DNA from: Pseudonocardiaceae bacterium YIM PH 21723 | Lineage (GTDB): Bacteria > Actinomycetota > Actinomycetes > Mycobacteriales > Pseudonocardiaceae | Direction of reading: 5' to 3' | DNA: 64,000 bases | Assembly (NCBI GenBank): GCA_003600225.1 | Contig: QZFT01000032.1 | Location: forward strand, 1-64,000 | Shown: piece after piece, positions 18,050 through 26,923 of the stretch | Layout of the letters: each line of letters starts with the position of its first letter | How positions within the stretch are numbered: the stretch's first letter is position 1 | Translations under genes and position numbers: made by a program | The notes under the pieces: model-generated | What the model was told of the DNA's origin: nothing | What the model saw: only the letters and a program-made list of their open reading frames with translations | Database searches by the model: none

Positions 18050-18922
18050 TCAGGCTGCGATGTCCACCTTTTCGATCTTGGTGGTCAGCTTCGGGGCCGG
18101 CTTGGGGCCGCCCGTGCTCTCGTCGACGCCCTCCGCGTTGCCGCCGGCACCGATCTTGTCCAGCGCCTTCAGGCCGTCCTCGCTGACGGTGCCGAACACC
18201 GCGTACTCGTCCGGCAGCTTGGTGTCGCCGAAGACCAGGAAGAACTGGCTGCCACCGGAGTTCGGGGCGGCGGTCTTCGCCATGGCCAGGGTGCCCCGGG
18301 TGTAGTTCACCAGGTGCTTGCCCGCCTGCTTGGCCTGGTCGGCCTCCGGACCGGTGAGCTCGGGCAGCTTCTTGGCGCCGTCCAGCTCGTCCTTGATGGT
18401 GTAGCCGGGACCGCCCTGGCCGGTGCCCTTGGGGTCACCGCACTGCAGGATCTTCATGTCCGCGCTGACCACCAGCCGGTGGCAGGTGCTGTCGTTGTAG
18501 TAGTTCGCCTTCGCCAGCGCCAGGAAGCTCTGCACCGTGCAGGGAGCCTTCGACCGGTCCAGGTTCAGCGCGATGTCACCCTGCGAGGTCTTCAGCGTGG
18601 CCTTGACGATGCCGGTCTTCGGAGTGTCCTCCGGGTCGTCCGGCAGCCCGTCGTCGAAGCCGGTGTCCTTGGCGGCCTTCTCCGGTTCCGGAGCGCCCTC
18701 CTCGGCCTTGGGCTTCGCGTACTGGCAGGGACCGGAGCTGACCAGCTTCGGCTCGAACCACTTCCACGGTTCGAAGACGACGGTGCCGGTCACCAGGAGG
18801 GCGACGACCACAACGGACGAGACTCCGATGATGCGGTTACGCTTGGCGCGGACCTGGCGGTTGACGATCTGCCGCTCCAGCTTCCGCCTCGCCGCTTCGC
18901 GGCGTTGCTCGTTCGTAGGCAC
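18050..18922 (-). CDS. Membrane-anchored cyclophilin-type peptidyl-prolyl isomerase
   Basis: 290 residues. A basic N-terminus (QRREAARRKLERQ) and one membrane helix (about 31-51) precede an acidic linker and a cyclophilin domain (about 105-285) facing outside. Family motifs include TSQGDIALNLDRSKAPCTVQSF, FHR-equivalent TCHRLVV, and GTLAMAKTAAPNSGGSQFFLV. It should assist folding of exported proteins; the FHR arginine and the GSQFF segment suggest an active site. Placement after relA and before the MBL hydrolase matches other actinomycetes. Confidence 0.9.
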   Translation of the reverse strand: MPTNEQRREAARRKLERQIVNRQVRAKRNRIIGVSSVVVVALLVTGTVVFEPWKWFEPKLVSSGPCQYAKPKAEEGAPEPEKAAKDTGFDDGLPDDPEDTPKTGIVKATLKTSQGDIALNLDRSKAPCTVQSFLALAKANYYNDSTCHRLVVSADMKILQCGDPKGTGQGGPGYTIKDELDGAKKLPELTGPEADQAKQAGKHLVNYTRGTLAMAKTAAPNSGGSQFFLVFGDTKLPDEYAVFGTVSEDGLKALDKIGAGGNAEGVDESTGGPKPAPKLTTKIEKVDIAA

Positions 18923-19009
18923 GTGCTTACTCCCAGATCCAGGTACAGGTTGCGGCGAGTTTAGGCTGTCTACCTGAGAGGTTACTTAGCGAGTCCCCGG
19001 AGGTACACG

Positions 19010-19702
19010 TTGCTGGTCGCGGGTTTCCCGGCGGGCGCACTGCAGGCCAACTGCTATCTGCTGGCCACTGGTCCAGGTGCCGAGTGCGTGATCGTCGATC
19101 CGGGTCAGGACTCGTTGGGCCCTTTGGCCGAAACGCTGATCAAGCATGAGCTGACCCCGGCGGCCGTCCTGCTCACCCACGGGCACTTCGATCACGTCTT
19201 CGACGCGACTCCTACCTGCGACAAGTTCGGTGTGGCGGCCTACATCCACCCCGCGGACAAGCACCTGTTGTCCGACCCGCTGGCGGGCATCAGCCGGGAG
19301 AGCGCCGCCTTCTTCGGTGGAAAGCTGGAGCTGACCGAGCCCGCCGATCTTGTGGAGATCACCGACGGCCAGGAACTCGAACTGGCCGGCATGCGGATTT
19401 CGGTGATCCACACGCCGGGTCACACGGCCGGCTCCGTGTTCTACCGGGTGGAGACCGACGACACCCGGCTGATCTTCGCCGGGGACACCCTGTTCGCCGG
19501 ATCCATCGGCCGCACCGACCTGCCCGGCGGTGACCACACCGTCATGCTGGAGACCCTGCGTACCCGGGTGCTGCCGCTGGCCGACGACACGATCGTGCTG
19601 CCCGGCCACGGCCCGCACACCACGATCGGCCAGGAGCGGGCCACCAACCCGTTCCTGCAGGACCTGGACGACCTTCCGGCCGCACCGAAGACGGGGTTGT
19701 AG
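19010..19702 (+). CDS. MBL-fold metallo-hydrolase (glyoxalase II-like)
   Basis: 230 residues of the hydroxyacylglutathione hydrolase-like branch. The zinc motif is LLTHGHFDHVFDA, followed by HTPGHTAGSVFY, FAGDTLFAGSIGRTDLPGG and LPGHGPHTTIGQE, so both metal sites are complete. Cytoplasmic; the thioester substrate in a mycothiol-using organism is unknown. Start is TTG at 19010, eight bases after GGAGG. Its small partner membrane gene follows after six bases. Confidence 0.9.
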   Translation: MLVAGFPAGALQANCYLLATGPGAECVIVDPGQDSLGPLAETLIKHELTPAAVLLTHGHFDHVFDATPTCDKFGVAAYIHPADKHLLSDPLAGISRESAAFFGGKLELTEPADLVEITDGQELELAGMRISVIHTPGHTAGSVFYRVETDDTRLIFAGDTLFAGSIGRTDLPGGDHTVMLETLRTRVLPLADDTIVLPGHGPHTTIGQERATNPFLQDLDDLPAAPKTGL

Positions 19703-19708
19703 AGGATC

Positions 19709-20338
19709 ATGGTCGAATCGCTTCCGCTGGACCTGCTCCCCGCGGAGATCGTCCGCCGCCGGGCCATGCTGGTGATGATCAGCGCGACCGTGGTGGCCGC
19801 CGCGTTCGGTGGGGTGATCGGCCTGTTCGGCGGGCCCACCGCCGGGCTGATCACCGCGGCCGTCATCGGTCTCCCGCTGATCCTGCTGGCCGTGGCCGAG
19901 GGCAGGCGCCGCACCATCCTGCGCGACGGGATCGTCAGCGTGCGGGCCTTCGGTACCCGCTCGGTGGATCTGCGTCAGGCGACCACGCAGGACGTGCTGG
20001 TCACCGACATTCGCGGTAACCGCACGATCGGCCTGCTGGTCAGCGGACCGCCCAAGGGCAAGACCATCAACCTGGCCCTGGCCATGTACTCCGGGCAGGG
20101 CGGCCGGGAACTGGGCATCCTGCCGCTGCGCCGGATCGCCGACGCCCTCGCCGGCGGCGGCAACGCCCGCTCGCTGGTGCTGTCCGAGCTCCTGGTCGCG
20201 CAGCTGCGGGCCGAGGCGCAGGGCAAGGGGGCGGCGGACCGCCCCCTCTTCCAGCTGGCCAGCAGCATCGGCCCCGGCAGGCTCACCCGGAAACTGCCCG
20301 AACAGGCAGTCGCCGGGTTCGTCGCCGGACTGAACTAG
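19709..20338 (+). CDS. Membrane protein of unknown function with PH-like C-terminus
   Basis: 209 residues; two adjacent membrane helices (about 19-60, LVMISATVVAAAFGG and LITAAVIGLPLILLA) and a cytoplasmic part that begins GRRRTILRDGIVSVRAFGTRSVDL, a pattern seen in bacterial PH-like domains. No catalytic motif. Probably cotranscribed with the hydrolase. The stop overlaps the MFS gene stop by four bases. Confidence 0.7.
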   Translation: MVESLPLDLLPAEIVRRRAMLVMISATVVAAAFGGVIGLFGGPTAGLITAAVIGLPLILLAVAEGRRRTILRDGIVSVRAFGTRSVDLRQATTQDVLVTDIRGNRTIGLLVSGPPKGKTINLALAMYSGQGGRELGILPLRRIADALAGGGNARSLVLSELLVAQLRAEAQGKGAADRPLFQLASSIGPGRLTRKLPEQAVAGFVAGLN

Positions 20339-21534
20339 CGCCGCCTGGTGGCCAGTACCGCCAGCCCCACGCCGACGACCAGGATGACCGCCACCGCACG
20401 CAGGATGCCGCCGAAGCCGACGTCCAGCAGCGCCGCCGTGGCGATCGGCCCCAGACTGGCGCCGACGTACAGCACGGAGGCGTAGAGCGCGATCGCCGCG
20501 CCCCGCGACTCCGGTGCCATGCCGCCGACGATCTCCAGCAGGGCCGGCGCGGCCACCCCCAGACCGGCGACGAAGACGAACAGGAACACGCCCAGCAGGA
20601 CGACCTGTTCGCCGGCGAACGAGGCGCCGAGGATGGCCACCGCGGACAGCGCCACGAAGCCGGCGCCCCGGTACCGCACCGGAATCCGGACGAGCCACCG
20701 GGCTGCCAGGGGAGCCACCAGCATCGCGGGCAGCGCGCTGGCCCGGAGGGTCAGCAGCGCCTGTGGATCGTGGATCACGCTCTCCGGTCCGGCCAGGCTG
20801 ACGGCCGTGTAGACGGCCACGAAGCCGCCCAGCAGGGTCAGGCCGGTGCCGTACAGCGCCAGCAGCCGAGGGTTGCCCAGTAACCGGGTCATGCCGAGGA
20901 ACGCCGCCCCCATGCTCGGCGCGTGGTGCACCGGGGTGGCGGGCAGCCGCAGCCGCATCGCGACGGCACCGAGCACGACCAGCAGGCCGGCGACCATGAA
21001 GAAGCCGCGCCAGCTGAACTGGGTGGTCCAGGCCTGCGCGGCGACCTGGGTCAGGATCGCGGAGGAGAAGCTGCCGTTGACCATCCAGGCAAGGCCCTGG
21101 GATCGGCGTTCCGGGGCAAGCTTTTCCGCGAGATAGGTGAAGGCGGCGGGGGAGAAGGTCGCGCAGGCCAGGCCCTGTACCGCGCGGAGCAGGCATTCGG
21201 ACACCAGGTCGGTGCCCAGGCCGACCAGCGCGGTGCTGATTCCGGCGGCGATACCGCCGGCCGCCAGCAGCGCGCGTGGCCCGAATCGGTCGGTGGCCGG
21301 GCCGGAGAACATCAAGCCGATGGCGTAGGCCAGGCCGTAGGCGGTGGCAGTCCAGGTCAGGCGTTCGACGGAGGCGTGCAGGTCGATCGCCATCGGTCCG
21401 AAGAGGACGATCACGGCGTACATCTGGCCGGCCAGCAGGACGCCGACAGCGGTGAGCAGGCCGACTGTCCGGCCGTATGGTGCCCAATTCCCCCGGTCCG
21501 ACGCCTGCACGGGTAATTCGTGCGTAGCAGTCAT
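20335..21534 (-). CDS. MFS transporter, drug/proton antiporter type
   Basis: About 399 residues and 12 predicted helices. The MFS signature between helices 2 and 3 reads GPATDRFGPRALLAAGG and motif C-like glycines are in helix 5, pointing to an efflux pump of the DHA1 type. Start ATG at 21534 is chosen; a GTG two codons earlier is in frame. It is divergent from a TetR gene and a perfect palindrome lies between them, so it is very likely repressed by that TetR. The substrate is unknown. Confidence 0.88.
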   Translation of the reverse strand: MTATHELPVQASDRGNWAPYGRTVGLLTAVGVLLAGQMYAVIVLFGPMAIDLHASVERLTWTATAYGLAYAIGLMFSGPATDRFGPRALLAAGGIAAGISTALVGLGTDLVSECLLRAVQGLACATFSPAAFTYLAEKLAPERRSQGLAWMVNGSFSSAILTQVAAQAWTTQFSWRGFFMVAGLLVVLGAVAMRLRLPATPVHHAPSMGAAFLGMTRLLGNPRLLALYGTGLTLLGGFVAVYTAVSLAGPESVIHDPQALLTLRASALPAMLVAPLAARWLVRIPVRYRGAGFVALSAVAILGASFAGEQVVLLGVFLFVFVAGLGVAAPALLEIVGGMAPESRGAAIALYASVLYVGASLGPIATAALLDVGFGGILRAVAVILVVGVGLAVLATRRR

Positions 21535-21547
21535 GAGCACAGGCTGC

Positions 21548-21563
21548 CAACCAACTGGTTGGT
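21548..21563. promoter_or_regulatory. TetR operator between efflux pump and regulator
   Basis: CCAACCAACTGGTTGG: perfect 7-bp arms about a two-base centre, 14 bases upstream of the MFS start and 29 upstream of the TetR start. The form is typical for TetR-family operators and fits control of both divergent genes. Confidence 0.7.
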
Positions 21564-21591
21564 CCGCAAGGGGGTTAGCTATTCTTCAGCA

Positions 21592-22170
21592 GTGACTGAC
21601 AAATCCGTGACCCGGAATTCCCTGCTGGCCGCCGCGCGGGAGGAGTTCGCCGCGTACGGCATCGCCGGTGCCCGGGTGGACCGGATCGCCGCCAACGCCG
21701 GCGTCAGCAAGGAACGCATCTACGGCCACTTCGGCAGCAAGGACAAGCTGTTCGAAGCTGCCCTGGCCGAGGCGCAGGCGGAGTACCAGACCAAGTTCGG
21801 CTCGCCCGGCGATGATCCGCTGGAGTACGTCGGCCGGATCTACGACGTGCACCACTCGCATCCGCAGCTGCTGCGGCTGTTGCTGTGGGAGGCCCTGCAC
21901 CACGGCGACGAGGCGTTGCCGGAGGCGGACGCGCGGATCGCCAACTACCAGGACAAGATCAGCAAGTTCGCCGCTTCGCTGGGCATCCCGGCCGATCGGC
22001 GGGCGGCGATGTTGTTCGTCTCGCTGATCGGGCTGGCCGCCTGGACGGCGGCCGTGCCGCAGACGACGCAGCTGATGCTGGCCGCGATGCCGGAGGCGGG
22101 CGAGCCGGACATGCGGGACATGGTGCTGGAACTGGCGGCCGGGATCCTCGACCGGGAGCGGGCTACCTGA
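21592..22170 (+). CDS. TetR family transcriptional regulator of the adjacent MFS pump
   Basis: 192 residues. The N-terminal HTH (LLAAAREEFAAYGIAGARVDRIAANAGVSKERIYGHFGSKDKLFEAAL) is a standard TetR domain; the C-terminal part is the ligand-binding, dimerising half with helices typical of the TetR_C group. GTG at 21592 is used because the helix-turn-helix begins 10 residues later. Divergent from the MFS gene around the palindrome at 21548. The last eight bases overlap the convergent small gene. Confidence 0.9.
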   Translation: MTDKSVTRNSLLAAAREEFAAYGIAGARVDRIAANAGVSKERIYGHFGSKDKLFEAALAEAQAEYQTKFGSPGDDPLEYVGRIYDVHHSHPQLLRLLLWEALHHGDEALPEADARIANYQDKISKFAASLGIPADRRAAMLFVSLIGLAAWTAAVPQTTQLMLAAMPEAGEPDMRDMVLELAAGILDRERAT

Positions 22171-22564
22171 TCTGCGGCGGCTTCGCGTTCCGGTTCGGCA
22201 GCCGGTTGACCAGCCTGCCGAGCCGCTCGGTGGTGCCCTGTAGTGGGCCGATGGCGTTGGCGAGTACCTGAATCGACTCGTCCAGGTGCTCGATGCTGCC
22301 CGCCACGCCGTTGATCCCCGGTTCGGCCGTCTCCAGGCTGAGCCTGAGGGCCTCCAGCTTCTCGATCACCCCGGGCAGTTCGGCGTTCACCTGTTCCAGG
22401 GTCTGCTGGACGCTCTCCCGGAGCTTGGCGAGTTCGGACAGGGAGTCGGCGAGCTTGGGCACGGCCCTGACGGCGTCCATGATCGCGGTGAAGTTCTCCG
22501 CACTGCCCTTGGCCACCTGAAACGGCAGGGCGAGCAGCGAATCGAGCGTCGACTTCTCTGACAC
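22163..22564 (-). CDS. Small alpha-helical hypothetical protein
   Basis: 133 residues, predicted all helical and probably coiled-coil (LADSLSELAKLRESVQQTLEQVNAELPGVIEKLEALRLSLETAEPG; HLDESIQVLANAIGPLQGTTERLGRLVNR). No signal peptide, membrane helix or catalytic motif. Similar small proteins occur in other actinomycetes without assigned role. Overlaps the TetR gene by eight bases and is followed upstream by the YibE/F gene on the same strand. Confidence 0.7.
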   Translation of the reverse strand: MSEKSTLDSLLALPFQVAKGSAENFTAIMDAVRAVPKLADSLSELAKLRESVQQTLEQVNAELPGVIEKLEALRLSLETAEPGINGVAGSIEHLDESIQVLANAIGPLQGTTERLGRLVNRLPNRNAKPPQIR

Positions 22565-22616
22565 GAGGGCCTCCCTGCTCGCGTGCGGCAGGAATGACCT
22601 TACCCCGATCGGGGGG

Positions 22617-24014
22617 CTATCTGGCTACCTCTTCGAGGTTTTCCTGGCTGGCCACCAGTGCGGCGACCAGCGTGGTGATGGGCACCGACGCGACCAGCCC
22701 GATACTGCCCACCAGGGTGCGGATGATCTCGTTCGCCAGGAGCTCGCTGGCGAGGATGTCGCCCAGGTCGTTGCCGGAGATGGACAGCGAGATGAGAGTG
22801 GGCAGCGCGGCGCCCGCGTAGGCCATGACCAGGGTGTTCACCGCCGAGGAGATGTGGTCCTTGCCGATCTGCAGCGCCGAGGTGTACAGCTGCCGCCAGC
22901 TGTAGTCGGGGCTGGCCCGGCGCAGCTCCCACACCGCGCTGGTCTGGGTCACCGTGACGTCGTCCAGCACACCGAGCGCGCCGATGATGACCCCGGCCAG
23001 GAACAGCCCCCGCGCGTCGATCGCGTGGCCGAACACGGTGATCAGGTTGGTGGTCTCGTCGTCCAGGCCGGTGATCTTCGCTGCGGCGGAGAAGGCGCTG
23101 GACAGGCCCCAGATCAGGCCGAGGCTGCACACGGTGCCGATCACCGCCGTGGAGGTGCGGGCGGTGAAGCCGTGCGTCAGGTAGAGCACCACGAACATGA
23201 TCGCCGAGGAGCCGACGATCGCCGTCCACAGCGGACTGTGGCCGGCCAGGATCGACGGGATGATGAAGAGGATCAGCACCAGCAGGCTCAGGCCGAGGGC
23301 GCCGAGCGCGATGCCGCCCTGCAGCCTGCCCAGGACGAGAACCGCCAGCACGAACACCGCCAGCAGCACCCACATCGGGGTGCCGCGCTGGAAGTTGACG
23401 AAGCTGTACTGCGCGTCGCCCTGCCCGCCCCGGTCGTCCACCGCGAGGGTGATCTTGTCGCCGACCGCGAACCGCGGCGTGGTGTTGTTGAGCGGCGGCC
23501 GGATGTTGACGCTCTTGCCCGGCTCCTTGCCGTCCGCGAGGGCCACGGTCAGCGTCACGCACTGGTCGGTGCCGCCCTGGACGCAGGTGGTCGTCAGCGC
23601 GTCGGTGACGGTGCCGTGCACCGCGGTCTGGTGCGAGCTGGGCCCGGTGGCGGTCAGCGTGCCGCTCCACGGGTACAGGGTGATGACGCCGGCCAGGGTG
23701 GCCAGGGCGAGCGGGATGAGCAGGGCGAGGATCAGCATCCGGACCCGCTGTGAGGCGGGCGCCGCGGGGCCGTGACCGTGGCCGTGCCCATGTCCATGCC
23801 CGCGGGCCGGCGGCTCGTCCGCTTCCTGCTCGGGCTCCTGCTGCTCGGCCTCCTCGGCCGCGCGCCTGCGGGCCGCCCGGCCCCCGTGCGGCGGCGTGCG
23901 GGAGGTCGGCGCGGTGTCCTGCAGCCCGATCGGATCGGTGATCTCCGCGGCTCCGGGCGGCGGCACGGGCCGCCGCCGGTAGTCCCCAGTGCGACGCGGA
24001 GGCTGGTAGGTCAC
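22617..24014 (-). CDS. YibE/F family multi-pass membrane protein
   Basis: 465 residues. A basic, Pro-rich N-terminus and acidic Glu/Gln section lead to a run of alternating His-Gly (GHGHGHGHGHGH, about 72-83), then a first membrane helix (about 93-113), an extracellular domain with a Cys pair (TTTCVQGGTDQCVTL), and seven further helices with the family motif GALGVLDDVTVTQTSAVWEL. Transport is presumed but no substrate is established. The His run could bind metal. It overlaps the upstream HD gene by four bases (ATGA), so the pair is coupled. Confidence 0.88.
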   Translation of the reverse strand: MTYQPPRRTGDYRRRPVPPPGAAEITDPIGLQDTAPTSRTPPHGGRAARRRAAEEAEQQEPEQEADEPPARGHGHGHGHGHGPAAPASQRVRMLILALLIPLALATLAGVITLYPWSGTLTATGPSSHQTAVHGTVTDALTTTCVQGGTDQCVTLTVALADGKEPGKSVNIRPPLNNTTPRFAVGDKITLAVDDRGGQGDAQYSFVNFQRGTPMWVLLAVFVLAVLVLGRLQGGIALGALGLSLLVLILFIIPSILAGHSPLWTAIVGSSAIMFVVLYLTHGFTARTSTAVIGTVCSLGLIWGLSSAFSAAAKITGLDDETTNLITVFGHAIDARGLFLAGVIIGALGVLDDVTVTQTSAVWELRRASPDYSWRQLYTSALQIGKDHISSAVNTLVMAYAGAALPTLISLSISGNDLGDILASELLANEIIRTLVGSIGLVASVPITTLVAALVASQENLEEVAR

Positions 24015-24616
24015 GACTCCATAGTGGCTGGTGTGTCCCGCAGTACTCCGTCCGGGGTACGGACAAGCCGGCTCAGTACCGGGCGGAAGTGGTCGAAGCC
24101 GGGTGTGGGCATGTCGGGGTCCTTGGCCGCGTCATCCCAGCGGCGCAGGGCGACCGCCTCGCGGAAGTACGGCTCGGCCTCGAACTCGCGCACCTGGTCC
24201 GGCGACATCGGCCCGCCCTGCACCTTCAGGGTGTGCACCGAGGCGGCGGAGAGCAGGGCGAAGTAGCCGGGCTCCACGGCGCACAGGTAGCGCTTGGCGG
24301 CGACGTGCAGCCGGACCGGATCGGTGACCTCCGGCCCGAACCACTGGCCGAGCCAGGCGGAACCGCTGTGGCTGTGCCGGTTGTCGGTTCCCGCCATCAG
24401 GTCCCGGCCGGTGACGGCGCCCTGGAAGTGGCCGACGTCGTGCAGCAGCGCGGCGGCGATGAGCGGGTCCGGGGCTCCGGCGGCCTCGGCCAGGGTCCCC
24501 GCCTGCAGCATGTGCACGGCCTGGGTGACGTCCTCACCCAGGTAGTCGTCCGCTCCGGGGCCGGCGAACAGGGCGGCGAGCTGGTCGATCGGATCGGTCA
24601 TAACTTGGCTGTACAT
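24011..24616 (-). CDS. HD-domain phosphonate oxygenase-like protein (PhnZ/TmpB type)
   Basis: 201 residues. HD metal ligands are visible in QAVHMLQAG, LLHDVGHFQG and HSHSGSAWLGQWFG, with PVRLHVAAKRYLC and a late aspartate-rich end typical of the di-iron oxygenases that cleave 2-amino-1-hydroxyethylphosphonate or its trimethyl analogue. Those enzymes normally work with a hydroxylase (PhnY/TmpA), which is not nearby, so the substrate is uncertain. ATG 24616 (MYSQVM) or 24601 (MTDPID) could start it. Downstream of the GntR gene by 48 bases and coupled to the YibE/F gene. Confidence 0.8.
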   Translation of the reverse strand: MYSQVMTDPIDQLAALFAGPGADDYLGEDVTQAVHMLQAGTLAEAAGAPDPLIAAALLHDVGHFQGAVTGRDLMAGTDNRHSHSGSAWLGQWFGPEVTDPVRLHVAAKRYLCAVEPGYFALLSAASVHTLKVQGGPMSPDQVREFEAEPYFREAVALRRWDDAAKDPDMPTPGFDHFRPVLSRLVRTPDGVLRDTPATMES

Positions 24617-24664
24617 GTTCTGACTATTGCAGACATGGCTCCGCCGTTGGTACCTCTGTGTGAC

Positions 24665-25426
24665 TCAGTCGGCGGTGGGTGGGGAGTGCCAGCGGGACAG
24701 CGTGTTGTGGTCCACCGAGTTGCGGACGGTGAACGCCACCTGGTCGCCCAGATAGCGGTCCTCGGACCACTCCAGTGGCACGCCGGCGGGATCGGTGCTG
24801 CGCCTGCGCTCCCGCAGCAGCGCGGTGCCCGGCCGGACGCCGAGCAGCCGCGCGTCCTCGGCGGTGGCGCGCACCGCGTCGATGGTGTGTTCCGCGTCGG
24901 CGAAGGTCGTGCCGAGTTCGCCCAGCCGGTCGGTGATCGACTCGCGCTCCGGCCGCATGCCGGCGACCAGCGCGCCGATCCGGTCCGGGTACGCGGTGCG
25001 CTCGACCATGACCGGTTGCCCGTCCAGCAGCCGGACCCTGGTGAGCAGGTAGACGTACGCGCCGTCCGGCAGGTCGAGGTGGCCCCGCTCCTGCTCGGTG
25101 GCCGCCCGGCGTTCCAGGTCGATCACCCGGCCACTGGGCACCTCACCGATGGCGCGAGCCCAGTGCGAGAAGCTCAGCAGTGCGGTGAAGTCCTGCAGCC
25201 GTGGTCCACCGTGGACGGTCCGGCGCGCGCCGCGGCGCGAGGAGATGATCCCGTCGGTTCGCAACGCGGCGAACGCCTGCCGGATCGTTCCCCGGGACGC
25301 GCCGTAGCGCTGCGCGAGCTCGCTCTCCGAGGGCAACGCGTCGCCCGCCGCGTAGGTGCCCGCGTTGATCTCCGCCTTGAGATCGTCGGCGATCCGCCGG
25401 TACAGCGATGCGTGCCCCTGTTCCAT
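24665..25426 (-). CDS. GntR family regulator, HutC/PhnF subfamily (UTRA domain)
   Basis: 253 residues. Winged HTH (LYRRIADDLKAEINAGTYAAGDALPSESELAQRYGASRGTIRQAF) then a UTRA effector domain (about 90-245, with YVYLLTRVRLLDGQPVMVERTAYP). Regulators of this branch often control phosphonate or histidine catabolism, matching the PhnZ-like gene just downstream on the same strand. An inverted repeat at 25441-25475 sits right before its start, and a half-site-like CTGTACATG lies before the HD gene, suggesting that it controls itself and the operon. Confidence 0.88.
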   Translation of the reverse strand: MEQGHASLYRRIADDLKAEINAGTYAAGDALPSESELAQRYGASRGTIRQAFAALRTDGIISSRRGARRTVHGGPRLQDFTALLSFSHWARAIGEVPSGRVIDLERRAATEQERGHLDLPDGAYVYLLTRVRLLDGQPVMVERTAYPDRIGALVAGMRPERESITDRLGELGTTFADAEHTIDAVRATAEDARLLGVRPGTALLRERRRSTDPAGVPLEWSEDRYLGDQVAFTVRNSVDHNTLSRWHSPPTAD

Positions 25427-25440
25427 ATCCTCAGCCTAGG

Positions 25441-25475
25441 ACTTGTACAGCCGAATCCGGCATGACTGCACAAGT
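25441..25475. promoter_or_regulatory. Inverted repeat ACTTGTACAG...CTGCACAAGT before GntR gene
   Basis: 10-bp arms with one mismatch and a 15-base spacer (25441-25450 and 25466-25475). It begins 15 bases upstream of the GntR start, where the promoter should be, so it is a plausible autoregulatory operator. Confidence 0.45.
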
Positions 25476-25570
25476 GGGCGGGTGTTCGGCTGAGTGGTGG
25501 CTGAGAATACGGCCGCGGCGGCACTGATGGCCCGTTTGCCACGTTAGGTGGGCGAGGGAAGGAGTTCGGG

Positions 25571-25843
25571 ATGGGCCTCATTGGATTCGTACTCGGCTGG
25601 GCCGTGACGATCTTCGTGGTGTTGTTGATCGTCCGGATGATCCTGGACTGGGTCGCGGTGGCGGGCGGCGGCGGTGGTGGGGCCCGGGTTCGGGCGTTCG
25701 CCTACTCGGCCACCGAACCGGTGATCGCTCCGGTCCGCCGGGCCTTGCCGCCGATCCGGGCGGGTGGCGTGGGGATCGACATCGCGTTCACCGTGGTGTT
25801 CATCGCCGCGCTGATCCTGCGGTCGCTGCTGTTCAGTCTCTGA
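25571..25843 (+). CDS. Second YggT family membrane protein
   Basis: 90 residues, normal YggT length: two membrane helices (about 5-27 and 68-88) around ATEPVIAPVRRALPPIRAGGVGIDI, the counterpart of TDPPVRVIRRLIPTVRIGGVGLDV in the copy next to sepF. It has a strong GGAAGGAG site. The neighbours (radical SAM, GntR) do not show a division role. This undamaged paralogue gives a reference for where the sepF-linked copy should have ended. Confidence 0.88.
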   Translation: MGLIGFVLGWAVTIFVVLLIVRMILDWVAVAGGGGGGARVRAFAYSATEPVIAPVRRALPPIRAGGVGIDIAFTVVFIAALILRSLLFSL

Positions 25844-25892
25844 GCGATCGAACGGATTTGCGATTCCCTAGATCGTATGTTCGAATGTCGGC

Positions 25893-26921
25893 ATGCGATG
25901 GGATGCGCAGAAGATTGCCGACGAGGGGGCTGGGCCGGGGGAGCTGGAGCTGCCCGGCCTGTCCCGCATGCCCGGCTGGCTGCGCACGGTTCGCCGGCCG
26001 GAGTTCGCCGGCGTGGTCTTCCACGAGGTCATGGCCAAGCGGGTGCTGAACCGGGTACCGCCGACCTCGGGGATGCCGTTCGAGTGGACGATCAATCCCT
26101 ATCGGGGCTGCTCACACGCGTGTACCTACTGCTTCGCCCGTAAGTCGCACACCTACCTGGACTTCGATTCCGGCCGGGATTTCGACAGTCAGGTGGTGGT
26201 GAAGGTGAACGCCGCCGAGGTGGTCGGCCGGGAGCTGGCCGCGCCCAGGTGGGCCCGGGCGTCGGTGGCGATGGGGACCAATACCGATCCCTATCAGCGG
26301 GCCGAGGGCCGGTACCGGCTGATGCCGGGGATCATCGGCGCGCTCACCGGGGCTCGGACGCCGTTCTCCATCCTCACCAAAGGCACGCTGCTGGCCAGGG
26401 ATCTGCCCTTGCTGTCGGAAGCGGCCGGGCGGGTACAGGTGTGGATCGGCGTCTCGCTGGCGTTGCTGGACCCCGAACTGCAGGAGCGGCTGGAGCCCGG
26501 CACTCCGGCGCCGGCGGCCCGGTTGAACCTGGTGCGCCGGGTGCGGGAGGCGGGGCTGGACTGTTCGGTGATGGTGGCACCCGTGCTGCCGTATCTGACC
26601 GACTCGGATGACGCGTTGAACGGGCTGTTCGCCGAGCTCGCCGCGGCCGGGGCCACCAAGGTCAGTGCGTGGCCGCTGCACCTGCGGCCCGGCAGCCGGG
26701 AGTGGTTCTTCGACTGGCTGCGCCGCGAACACCCGGAACTGGTGGTCCGGTACGAGCGGCTCTACGCGCGCGGGTCCACTGTGGACCGCCGCTACGCCGG
26801 CTGGCTGGCCGAGCGGGTGGGCGGGCTGTTACCCCGGCACCGGCTGGCACCAGGCAGCCAGACCAGGCCGGTGACCCGTCCCGACGAATCCGTGCCTGCC
26901 GAGCAGTTGGCGTTGCTCTGA
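25893..26921 (+). CDS. Radical SAM protein, Rv2578c family
   Basis: 342 residues. The 4Fe-4S motif is CSHACTYCFAR (near residues 73-83, CX3CX2C), preceded by WTINPYRGC, as in the Rv2578c/SplB-like group. Later motifs include MGTNTDPYQRAEGRYRLMPG and the SAM-barrel strands VQVWIGVSLALLD. The reaction is not known. ATG at 25893; the gap after YggT is 49 bases. Confidence 0.9.
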   Translation: MRWDAQKIADEGAGPGELELPGLSRMPGWLRTVRRPEFAGVVFHEVMAKRVLNRVPPTSGMPFEWTINPYRGCSHACTYCFARKSHTYLDFDSGRDFDSQVVVKVNAAEVVGRELAAPRWARASVAMGTNTDPYQRAEGRYRLMPGIIGALTGARTPFSILTKGTLLARDLPLLSEAAGRVQVWIGVSLALLDPELQERLEPGTPAPAARLNLVRRVREAGLDCSVMVAPVLPYLTDSDDALNGLFAELAAAGATKVSAWPLHLRPGSREWFFDWLRREHPELVVRYERLYARGSTVDRRYAGWLAERVGGLLPRHRLAPGSQTRPVTRPDESVPAEQLALL

Positions 26922-26923
26922 AC

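Noticed and set aside
14250-21550. Other long antisense frames over secF, relA and the MFS gene
   Set aside because: They have Arg/Pro/Ala-rich, low-complexity translations without recognisable motifs and oppose genes with strong homology.
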